Of a stretch of 64,000 nucleotides of DNA, positions 27,665 through 35,468 are shown in pieces. A program made the translations under genes and the position numbers. The notes under the pieces are model-generated. The model had not been told where the DNA came from, made no database searches, and was given only the letters and a program-made list of their open reading frames with translations. This stretch comes from Blastocatellia bacterium (GTDB lineage: Bacteria > Acidobacteriota > Blastocatellia > UBA7656 > JADIYM01), in contig JADIYM010000019.1 in NCBI GenBank assembly GCA_016705245.1, forward strand, positions 22,113 through 86,112, in the 5' to 3' direction. The stretch's first letter is position 1, and every line of letters begins with the position of its first letter.

Positions 27665-29458
27665 ATGCAGAATGACGTCTCGAGGCTATGTTCGTCGTGC
27701 CAGCGACAGGTTCCGGTAACTGTCGACTTCTGTCCGTTCGACGGGACGCCGGTACGTGATTCGCAGCCACTCCCTTCGAAGGATTCGAGTTCTGCCTCGG
27801 CGTCGTCTCCGCTCGAGACGACACCGGGAATGGATCCTTTCATCGGCTATGCGCTGCTCGACAGATACCTGCTGCTCGAGCGTGTAGGCCAGGGCGGATT
27901 CGCAACGGTTTATCGGGCCGAGAAGATGGGCGCCGGAACCCACGTCGCCGTGAAACTCGTCACGCAGGCTCGCCGAGGCGACGAAACCATTGCGCGTCGA
28001 TTCGAGCGCGAAGGCCAGATCCTTAACGCATTCTCGCATCCGAACGCTGTCGGAATGGTCGAGTGCGGTGTCACCGAAGAGGGACTCGGTTACATCGTCA
28101 TGGAGTTCGTTGCGGGAGAGACGTTGCGTCACGTCATCGCGAACGAGTCGCCGCTCGCATTGCCGAGAGTCGAGGCCGTCCTTCTGCAGGTCGGCGCCGC
28201 GATCACAGCGGCACACGCGCACGGCATCGTGCACCGCGACCTGAAACCCGAGAACGTGATGATCGTCCAGACGCCGATGGGCGAGGTGCCCAAGGTCCTC
28301 GACTTCGGCGTGGCATCTCTCCGGACCGCGGAAGGGGCCGAAGGCAGGATCACCGCCAAGGACCTGATCGTCGGCACGCCGAGATATCTGGCACCCGAGG
28401 CGCTCATCGAAGGCGTCCAGACAGCAGCGTCGGATGTTTATTCGCTCGGCATCGTCGCCTACGAGATGTTGACCGGTCGAGTGCCGTTCGAGCCGTCGGT
28501 CGGCGAGAACTCCGTTGAAGTCGCGATTCGACTGGCGAAGCAGCAGCCACCGGCTCCGAGCGGTTTCAACGAACAGCTCTCCGAGGAGATCGACGCGATC
28601 ATCCTGCGTTGCCTGTCGCGCGACCCAGCCGAACGATTCGCCACGCCAACCGACTTTGCCGAAGCCGTCGCTCTGGCTGTGGAGAATGTCCTGGCCAGCT
28701 CGCCGTCGACGGATCCGCTCAGCCGGGCCATGCCTGCGCTTCGACCCGATCAGTTCGACGCTTTCGACGCGACAATCAAGGGAGTTCCGGCGATTCTGGA
28801 CGAGCCTGCTCCGTCGAGGCCGGCCCCGGCACCTGCAACGGTCGTAGGAATGCCGGCCCTTCCTGTTTCTGCGCCACTGAAGGGAGATTCGGTGGAAGCT
28901 TCGTCGTCCGTACTCATGATGCCCGCGCTCCCAAGCTCCAAGCTGCCTCCGGCCGCGCCGGCAACTGTAGTCGGAATGCCCGCCCTCCCGAGCTCAGCTC
29001 CTCGTCCCGACGTGCCCGACAGTGCCGCGACCATCGTCGGAATGCCGGCCTTGCCGAGCGCTCCTCTACGGCCCGATATTCCGGACGTTTCTGCGACCGT
29101 AGTCGGAATGCCGGCCATTCCAGGCGCTCCGCTTCGTCCCGACGTTCCGGACCCTGCGGCGACCGTCGTCGGAATGCCGGCGCTTCCGAGCGCTCCGCTT
29201 CGTCCGAACGTTCCCGATGCCGCAGCGACCGTAGTCGGAATGCCGGTACTGCCGCCGAATGCTGCCGGGCAGGGCGGTGTCGCGAGTGCCGCAGCCACGG
29301 TCGTAGGTATGCCGGTGCTGAACCAGAGCGCTCCGGTCACTCCTCAGTCGGCAGCCTCCGTCGAACCGCCCGCCGACCGATCGTTCAACCCCATCGTGAT
29401 CGTTGTCGCCGTCCTCGCATTGCTCGCGATCGTCGCTGCAATCCTCCTGTTCCGATAG
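27665..29458 (+). CDS. Tail-anchored Ser/Thr protein kinase with zinc ribbon and repeat array
   Basis: 597 residues. N-terminal half-ribbon CSSC...CPFD (C9, C12, C23); Hanks-type kinase domain about 67-340 with GQGGFATVY, VAVKLV (K97), HRDLKPEN (D192), DFG (D213) and GTPRYLAPEA. Residues 388-555 hold eight copies of a short motif, mostly ATVVGMPALP, starting at 391, about 415 (degenerate SSVLMMPALP), 433, 455, 477, 499, 521 and 544; five of them are spaced exactly 22 residues. A single membrane helix (576-596) ends the protein, so kinase and repeats face the cytoplasm. Repeated Thr in a fixed context suggests autophosphorylation and docking of FHA-type readers (inference). Downstream of the two PBPs, but in its own transcription unit or separated by 63 bases. 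Confidence 0.92.
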   Translation: MQNDVSRLCSSCQRQVPVTVDFCPFDGTPVRDSQPLPSKDSSSASASSPLETTPGMDPFIGYALLDRYLLLERVGQGGFATVYRAEKMGAGTHVAVKLVTQARRGDETIARRFEREGQILNAFSHPNAVGMVECGVTEEGLGYIVMEFVAGETLRHVIANESPLALPRVEAVLLQVGAAITAAHAHGIVHRDLKPENVMIVQTPMGEVPKVLDFGVASLRTAEGAEGRITAKDLIVGTPRYLAPEALIEGVQTAASDVYSLGIVAYEMLTGRVPFEPSVGENSVEVAIRLAKQQPPAPSGFNEQLSEEIDAIILRCLSRDPAERFATPTDFAEAVALAVENVLASSPSTDPLSRAMPALRPDQFDAFDATIKGVPAILDEPAPSRPAPAPATVVGMPALPVSAPLKGDSVEASSSVLMMPALPSSKLPPAAPATVVGMPALPSSAPRPDVPDSAATIVGMPALPSAPLRPDIPDVSATVVGMPAIPGAPLRPDVPDPAATVVGMPALPSAPLRPNVPDAAATVVGMPVLPPNAAGQGGVASAAATVVGMPVLNQSAPVTPQSAASVEPPADRSFNPIVIVVAVLALLAIVAAILLFR

Positions 29459-29719
29459 GGGTGTCTGCGAGTTGGTGTAGCGATGGCCGGTCGGCACCAG
29501 CCCGATCTCGCGGCGACGCTGCTCATCACTTGGTGATTCCTGGCAGCAGAAACGCGACGCGGACAATCGTACGTCCGAATTCGATGCAGTCGTGTTGAAC
29601 TTCACAAGCAACCGCAAACCCGATTCGCGAGTCTGAGGCGTAGTGGTTGTCGAGCCTGCCTCGCGATGGCGAGGTACGCTCGATCAGTGAGCGAAAAAAT
29701 ACTGTTGAGGAATCTCCTG

Positions 29720-30814
29720 ATGCGCGCGAAGTCCGTCACCACTCTCATTCCAGCTCTCGTTGCGGCGTTTCTTGTCACACCCGTCCTCGGTCAGGCCGGC
29801 ACTGCGGCTGGCGATCCTGCCGCCGCGGCTGCCGCACCCGCACCAGCGCCTCCCGATACGATCGACATCACGGCAGTGGTTGAGACTGTCCCCGTCCCTG
29901 TTGGTGGCGATGCAGCCGACGATCCTGCCATCTGGGTCAATCCCAAGGATTCGACGAAGAGTCTCGTGATCGGGACGAACAAGCAGCTTGGGCTGCACGT
30001 CTATGATCTCGCCGGCAACGAAGTGCAGATGCTCCGCGACGGAAAGCTCAACAACGTCGACCTGCGCGACGGATTCAGGCTTGGAAACCGTGTCGTCACC
30101 CTCGTGACCGCCGGCAATCGTTCAACGAATTCGATCTCGGTCTATGCGCTCGACGCCTCGACGATGCGGCTCGAGAACGTTGCCGCGCGAGTGATCGGCA
30201 CGGCGCCAGCCTATGGTTCGTGCATGTACCGCAGCGAAAAGAGCGGAAAGCTCTACTACTTCCTCGCAAACAAGGTCGGCACGGTCGAGCAGTGGGAGCT
30301 CTTCGACAACGGCTCGAACAAGGTCGACGGCCGGCTAGTTCGCACGTTGAAGCTCGACAGCCAGCTCGAAGGCTGCGTGGCCGATGATGAGCTCGGAATT
30401 CTGTATGTTGGCGAAGAGGCGACCGGTGTCTGGAAGCTCGGCGCCGAGCCCGATGCCGGAGACAAGCGAACGCCGATGGCCATGGTCTCTGGTGGACGAA
30501 TCACCTTCGACGTTGAAGGGCTTGCGATCGCGAAAACCGGAGCGCGCAAGGGATTCCTGATTGTCTCCAGTCAGGGAAACAACACATATGTCGTATTCCG
30601 TCGCGAAGGCGCGAATGAATACGTCCGCACCGTTCGCGTCGTTGACGGCATCAGCATCGACGGTACGTCGGACACGGACGGAATCGACGTTACGACTGCC
30701 GATCTCGGTGGAAAGTTCAGGCACGGTATGCTCGTCGTTCAGGATGGCTTCAACGACAAGGGCTTCCAGAACTTCAAGTTCGTGCCGCTCGAGAAGGTCC
30801 TCGGGGACCGATAG
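29720..30814 (+). CDS. Phytase-like beta-propeller protein (exported)
   Basis: From ATG 29720 (GAGGAA upstream), 364 residues. Signal peptide MRAKSVTTLIPALVAAFLVT, an Ala/Pro linker, then a beta-propeller phytase domain: VETVPVPVGGDAADDPAIWV, SLVIGTNKQLGLHVYDLAG, DLRDGFRLGNRVVTLVTAGN, LEGCVADDELGILYVGEEAT, FDVEGLAI, SSQGNNTYVVFRRE and DGTSDTDGIDV. The DDPAIWVNP motif and acidic loops are those that bind calcium in BPPs. It would release phosphate from phytate or related phosphoesters outside the inner membrane. Monocistronic; a GC-rich hairpin (30814-30835) without a U-tract follows the stop. Confidence 0.88.
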   Translation: MRAKSVTTLIPALVAAFLVTPVLGQAGTAAGDPAAAAAAPAPAPPDTIDITAVVETVPVPVGGDAADDPAIWVNPKDSTKSLVIGTNKQLGLHVYDLAGNEVQMLRDGKLNNVDLRDGFRLGNRVVTLVTAGNRSTNSISVYALDASTMRLENVAARVIGTAPAYGSCMYRSEKSGKLYYFLANKVGTVEQWELFDNGSNKVDGRLVRTLKLDSQLEGCVADDELGILYVGEEATGVWKLGAEPDAGDKRTPMAMVSGGRITFDVEGLAIAKTGARKGFLIVSSQGNNTYVVFRREGANEYVRTVRVVDGISIDGTSDTDGIDVTTADLGGKFRHGMLVVQDGFNDKGFQNFKFVPLEKVLGDR

Positions 30815-30844
30815 CGCGCCTCCCGGGAGGTGCGCGGATGAGTC

Positions 30845-30991
30845 GACAGGATTCTCGGGATACATCGAGGATTCACAGGAAGTTGAAGGACTCGAGGCGA
30901 TTCTTGTCGCCGTCCTGGCATACCGTTCTCCGGAACGGCTACCCAACATTCACGATTCCTGTGAATCCTCCGAGAATCCTGAAATCCTGTC
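30845..30991. repeat. Imperfect inverted repeat of GACAGGATT/GGATTCACAGG type
   Basis: Left arm 30845-30879 (GACAGGATTCTCGGG then GAGGATTCACAGG) and right arm 30958-30991 (CCTGTGAATCCTCCGAGAAT then CCTGAAATCCTGTC) are complementary at both ends with a misaligned middle, around a 78-base spacer. Direct sub-repeats of GGATT occur within each arm. It fills the gap between the phytase and kdsA genes and encodes nothing. Confidence 0.7.
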
Positions 30992-31033
30992 CACTCTCCC
31001 TCTCTCGCCAGCCAGCGGGTACAATTCGGCGGC

Positions 31034-31867
31034 ATGCCGACCAACGTTACGTCGTTTGACATCGGACCCGTTCGCGCCGGCGGACCGGACCTCTTCCTCG
31101 TCGCCGGACCTTGCGTGATCGAGAGCGAGCGCCACGCGCGGTCGATGGCAGAACGGATCGCGCGGATCGCCGCGGACGCCGGAGTGCCATACGTCTTCAA
31201 GGCGTCGTTCGATAAGGCGAACCGTACTTCGATTTCGTCGTTCCGGGGTCCCGGCATCGAGGATGGACTGCGCATCCTGCAGTCGATCCAGCGCGACGTC
31301 GGTGTGCCGGTCCTGACCGATGTCCACGAAGTCTGGCAGGCCGAACGGGCCGGCGACGTCGTAGACGTACTCCAGATCCCCGCGTTTCTCTGCCGTCAGA
31401 CGGATCTGCTGATCGCCGCGGCGAAAACAGGCCGGGCAGTGAACGTGAAGAAGGGGCAGTTCCTCGCGCCGTGGGACATGAAAAATGTCGTCGACAAGAT
31501 GAGCGAGGCAGGCTGCGAGAGATTGTCGCTCACCGAGCGCGGGTCTTCATTCGGCTACAACGCGCTCGTCGTCGACATGCGCGGGTTTCCGATCATGCGC
31601 CGATTTGGCTGGCCAGTCGTCTATGACGTCACGCACAGCCTTCAGAAGCCGGGAGGTCTCGGCGGCGCCTCGGGCGGCGACTCTGAGTTCATCGAGTACC
31701 TTGCTCGCGCCGGCGTTGCGTGCGGTGTGGACGGCGTATTCATGGAAGTACACGACAACCCCGCCGCCGCGCTCAGCGACGGGCCGAACGCCCTGCCGCT
31801 CGAAAGACTGGCTCCGCTGCTCGACTCGCTCACCCGAATCCATCGAATTGCTCGAGAGGTTGCATGA
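31034..31867 (+). CDS. kdsA: 3-deoxy-8-phosphooctulonate synthase
   Basis: 277 residues. Condenses PEP with arabinose-5-phosphate to make Kdo-8-phosphate. Motifs: LVAGPCVIES, PYVFKASFDKANRTS, FRGPGIEDGL, DVLQIPAFLCRQTDLL, VKKGQFLAPWDMKN, RGSSFGYNALVVDMR, VYDVTHSLQKPGG and DGVFMEVHDNP. The Cys in AGPC, in place of the Asn of the E. coli enzyme, marks the metal-dependent class. It supplies Kdo for WaaA encoded at 22.6-23.9 kb. Its stop overlaps the next gene (ATGA). Confidence 0.96.
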   Translation: MPTNVTSFDIGPVRAGGPDLFLVAGPCVIESERHARSMAERIARIAADAGVPYVFKASFDKANRTSISSFRGPGIEDGLRILQSIQRDVGVPVLTDVHEVWQAERAGDVVDVLQIPAFLCRQTDLLIAAAKTGRAVNVKKGQFLAPWDMKNVVDKMSEAGCERLSLTERGSSFGYNALVVDMRGFPIMRRFGWPVVYDVTHSLQKPGGLGGASGGDSEFIEYLARAGVACGVDGVFMEVHDNPAAALSDGPNALPLERLAPLLDSLTRIHRIAREVA

Positions 31868-34218
31868 CCCGACCGATCCGTTGTCTGACCCGCGCGCTGG
31901 GAGCGTGCGCCTTCGCTGTGCTGCTCGCGTCTGCTGTCTCGGCGCAGGAAACCGACATCCGGAAATACGCACTGGACGTCCGGATCGAATCGGCTGCCCA
32001 CGCGGCAACCGTACGGACGACGATGACCGTCTGGAATCCTACCGATGCGCCGAAGCGCAATCTGCAATTCCGGATCAACGGCAAGTCGGAAATCCGCTCG
32101 GTCACCTTTGGCGGCCAGCCAGCGACATTCGAAGCTCGGGAAGATCGTCGGCTCACGGGGCTCAAGGCGGTGTCCGTCACGCTGCCGTCGGCCATTGCCG
32201 GACGGGCCACCGGCGACATCGTGGTCGAGTCGCGCCTCGCGCTGGCGGCTGCAACCGGCGACGCGCTCATAGGTCCGGGCGAGACGGTGCTCCTCCCGTC
32301 GAGCATCTGGTTTCCCATGGTCTCGACGCCCTTCATTCAATACGGAGTGAATACCGCTCCATTCTCGGTCACCGTGACGGGACCGGACGGCGAGCGGGCG
32401 ATCTCGGGGGGCACCGCGAACGGCCAGTCCTACATGCAGCCGCTCTACGGACTGCCTTTCGTCATCGCCAGCACCTTTGCTCCGCCCGTCGCCAGGACTG
32501 CAGGTCCTGTGGCGCTGGAGGTATGGATTCCAGACGGATCGTCGGCGGAGATGCGCGCGGGCGCTGACCGTCTGGCGGCCGACGCCGAGCGAATCATCGC
32601 CTTCTACTCTCGCGTCCTCGGACCTCCGCCAGCGTGTGTTTTCCGCATCGTTGCCAGCGATGGCGCCGCCGGCTTCTCGAGCTCGTCGGCGGTGGCGCTC
32701 GGTCGCCGTGTCTTTTCGCGGCCGCAAACCGACGCCGAGACTTTCGAGTTGCTGGCCGACTCGATAGCGCGAATCTGGACGGATGGCGCGGCGGCGTTGC
32801 GCGGTGCCACGCCCGGCTCGGCCGCCAACCGCCCGAACGGCGTGGCGGTCTTACGGGATGCACTTCCCCGCTACCTCGCGATCCTGGCTGCCGCAGACCG
32901 CTTCGGTCCAACCGCCGAAGCTCGCGCTTATGACCGGGCGCGCGTGGCCCTGCTGCGCCAGCGCGACGCTGCCCTGTCGGTGCAGCTGTCGCTCATAACC
33001 CCGATTGACGGGTCCTATCTCGGACTGATTTCAACGAAAGGTCCCATGGTCTTTCGGATCTTCGAGCGGGAGATCGGCCGAGAGAAGTTGCTCGCGGCGA
33101 TCGCTTCCGCCATCGGTGCCGGTCGAACCTCCGGCTCTTTGACAGCCGACAATCTCAGAGCGGCCATGTCGACCGCGGCAGGTCGCGACATGACTCCGCT
33201 ATTCAAGACCTGGCTCGACACCGCAGTCCTCCCGGACCTCATTGTCGGCATCCCACAGCAATCGGGCGGTGCCTGGACCAGCGCGGTCCGAAATCTGGGC
33301 ACTGGCGACGTTCTGGTCGATGTCGTTGCGACGACCGAATCCGGCAAGCAGCTGCGCGTCCAGGCAACCGTCCCTTCGAACGGTTTCAGCACGGCTCGTT
33401 TCGAGACGTCCGAGCGAATCACGGCCGTTGAGATCGACCCCGAGCGTGTCATTCCCCAGGCCGGCTACGCCAACGATGCTCGTCCACCGCGGGCGGCTGC
33501 CGAGGAACTCTTCGCCGACGGTGTGGCGCACGTCCGAAAGAAGGAGTTCGCGGCCGCCGAGCCGCTGCTGCGGCAGGCCATTGCCGCCGATCCCCTCCAC
33601 GACGGCGCGAAGGCGTGGCTTTCGAGGGCGCTGCTCGGGCTTGGCCGACCAGCCGATGCCGAGAAGGTTGCAATGGATGCGGTCGGCACCGAACCTGCGT
33701 CGCTCGAGGCGCTCTCGTGGTCGAACCTCGTGCTCGGTCAGGTTGCGATGGCGGCGAACCGTCCGAAGGACGCCGTGCCGTATTTTCAGAAGGCCATCGC
33801 GTTTGGAAACGAGTCGTCGGCGCTGAAGGCCTCTCGCGAAGCCCTCGCATCGGCGCGCCGCGCCTCCGGCGAAACGGCCGTTCTCGACGAGTCCGTCGTG
33901 AAGTTCTTTGCCGAGTTTGACCGGACGGTCAGCGCCGGCGTCAATACGCAGAAAGCCGAGCAGCTCGTCGACTCGCACCTGCTGCCCGAGTTCGTACGCG
34001 GACTCGTGACCAGCATAGCCCGTGTCTGGGTGACCGAAGTGCTCGCCACCGACACGCTCGGTCGTGACGAAGCGCTTGCCGACGTGAGGTTCACGACGGG
34101 TCCGGCGGATAAGCGCCTCACGGCAACGGCTGTTGTCCGACTTCGCAGGGCCGCCACAGGATGGAAGATCGTCGACGTGCAGATTCTCGAAACCGGGGAA
34201 CCTGCCGCAGAAGGGTGA
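31864..34218 (+). CDS. Exported M1-peptidase-like protein without active site, with TPR region
   Basis: 784 residues from ATG 31864, which overlaps the kdsA stop. Signal peptide ALGACAFAVLLASAVSA, then a domain like the N-terminal and catalytic regions of M1 aminopeptidases (YALDVRIESAAHAATVRTTM, SIWFPMVSTPF, ERIIAFYSRVLGPPPACVFR). Where M1 enzymes carry HExxHxx(W/F)xG the sequence reads ELLADSIARIWTDG, so zinc ligands are missing and it is probably not a protease. A C-terminal TPR stretch follows (AAEPLLRQAIAADPLHDGAK, AVPYFQKAIAFGNESS) and a final SnoaL/DUF-like domain (VRFTTGPADKRLTATAVVRL). Likely a periplasmic binding or scaffold protein; neighbour of DUF4350. Confidence 0.75.
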   Translation: MTRPIRCLTRALGACAFAVLLASAVSAQETDIRKYALDVRIESAAHAATVRTTMTVWNPTDAPKRNLQFRINGKSEIRSVTFGGQPATFEAREDRRLTGLKAVSVTLPSAIAGRATGDIVVESRLALAAATGDALIGPGETVLLPSSIWFPMVSTPFIQYGVNTAPFSVTVTGPDGERAISGGTANGQSYMQPLYGLPFVIASTFAPPVARTAGPVALEVWIPDGSSAEMRAGADRLAADAERIIAFYSRVLGPPPACVFRIVASDGAAGFSSSSAVALGRRVFSRPQTDAETFELLADSIARIWTDGAAALRGATPGSAANRPNGVAVLRDALPRYLAILAAADRFGPTAEARAYDRARVALLRQRDAALSVQLSLITPIDGSYLGLISTKGPMVFRIFEREIGREKLLAAIASAIGAGRTSGSLTADNLRAAMSTAAGRDMTPLFKTWLDTAVLPDLIVGIPQQSGGAWTSAVRNLGTGDVLVDVVATTESGKQLRVQATVPSNGFSTARFETSERITAVEIDPERVIPQAGYANDARPPRAAAEELFADGVAHVRKKEFAAAEPLLRQAIAADPLHDGAKAWLSRALLGLGRPADAEKVAMDAVGTEPASLEALSWSNLVLGQVAMAANRPKDAVPYFQKAIAFGNESSALKASREALASARRASGETAVLDESVVKFFAEFDRTVSAGVNTQKAEQLVDSHLLPEFVRGLVTSIARVWVTEVLATDTLGRDEALADVRFTTGPADKRLTATAVVRLRRAATGWKIVDVQILETGEPAAEG

Positions 34219-34227
34219 CCCCGGCCC

Positions 34228-35400
34228 ATGGGTCGAAACGCGTTCACGATTGGCTTCTTCGGTCTCGTTCTGGCGATCATCATCGGCCTGAACCTGCTCC
34301 TCGTGTCGCAGCCGGTATCCGAGGAAAACGAAGCAGACGGAAGCCGATCCTCCTACAAGGCCTCGCCGTTCGGAACGCTCGCCTTTCACGAGTTGCTCGT
34401 CGCGAAGGGCCATCGCGTCAGCCGGTTCGAACGTCCTTACACCGAGTTGGCCGACTCATCGATCAATACGCTCGTCATCGTTGCGCCGAACGCAGCGGTC
34501 GGAATGTCGGAACAGGAGATCACGGCGCTCGGCGACTGGATCGCGGACGGCGGTCGCGCAATCGTCATCGACCGGTTCGTGAACTTCTCGGTCGACGGCA
34601 TGACCATTGAAACCGGAACGCAGGTCTCCGGAACGCCGCGTCCGGTGTCCGTGTCTCCGCTGACGACCGGAGTTCAGTCGCTGAAGATCACCGAATACGC
34701 CACCACCGTAGAAGACCTCGAGCAGACGGCCGTCGTTCACGTAGCGGCGAACGACCGCGCCATGCTCATCGACCGGCCTTACGGCGCCGGTCACATCATC
34801 GTCCTCACGGAAACGTACGTAGTTCAGAACAACGGCATTCGTGAAGCCGACAACCTCGCGCTCGCACTGAATCTGCTCGGCTCAACGGAAACGGCGGGCG
34901 CCATCGCGTTCGACGAATACCATCACGGCTTCGGCAGCATAGGTGGCAGCGGCGGAGGCGGGCTCCGCGGCTACATCGCCGGGACGCCGGTACCGTGGAT
35001 CATTCTCCAGCTCGCCCTGCTCGGCCTCGTCATGGCATTGACCTTTGGCAGCCGCTTTGCAAGGCCGGTGCCGCTCAAGCGCGAGCGAAGGACGAGTGCC
35101 CTCGAGTTCGTTTCGTCAATGGCGAACATCCAGCGCCTCGCCAAGGCGTCGGATCTCGCGATCGAGAACATCTACGGACATTTCCGAAGGCGACTTTGTC
35201 GCTATGCCGGACTGCCGTCCAACACGATGACCGATTCGCTGGCAACGGTCGCCGCCGAGCGCGCTCAGATCGACCGCAGCGAGCTTCTCTCGGTCATGCG
35301 CCGCTGCGAAAATGCCCTCGCCATCAGGCCTCCGGAACCAGGGGACCTCGTCGACCTTATCTCGGACCTCCGCCGCGTCGAAGCCAAGCTCAAGCTGTAG
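34228..35400 (+). CDS. DUF4350 domain membrane protein
   Basis: 390 residues. N-terminal anchor AFTIGFFGLVLAIIIGLNLL, an extracytoplasmic domain (SSYKASPFGTLAFHELLVAK, NTLVIVAPNA, LGDWIADGGRAIVIDRF, GAGHIIVLTETYVVQNNGIR, IAFDEYHHGFGS), a second membrane helix (PWIILQLALLGLVMALTFGS) and a helical cytoplasmic tail. This layout is that of DUF4350, usually found beside MoxR ATPase and DUF58 genes and thought to assist an assembly or chaperone pathway; neither partner is present here. Nine bases after the M1-like gene, so co-transcribed with kdsA. Confidence 0.85.
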   Translation: MGRNAFTIGFFGLVLAIIIGLNLLLVSQPVSEENEADGSRSSYKASPFGTLAFHELLVAKGHRVSRFERPYTELADSSINTLVIVAPNAAVGMSEQEITALGDWIADGGRAIVIDRFVNFSVDGMTIETGTQVSGTPRPVSVSPLTTGVQSLKITEYATTVEDLEQTAVVHVAANDRAMLIDRPYGAGHIIVLTETYVVQNNGIREADNLALALNLLGSTETAGAIAFDEYHHGFGSIGGSGGGGLRGYIAGTPVPWIILQLALLGLVMALTFGSRFARPVPLKRERRTSALEFVSSMANIQRLAKASDLAIENIYGHFRRRLCRYAGLPSNTMTDSLATVAAERAQIDRSELLSVMRRCENALAIRPPEPGDLVDLISDLRRVEAKLKL

Positions 35401-35468
35401 ACCGGCGCTCGATTGGAGCGCTTCCTTTCCGGATCATGCCGTACGCCTTCCCCCGTCTCGCCGCTCGA

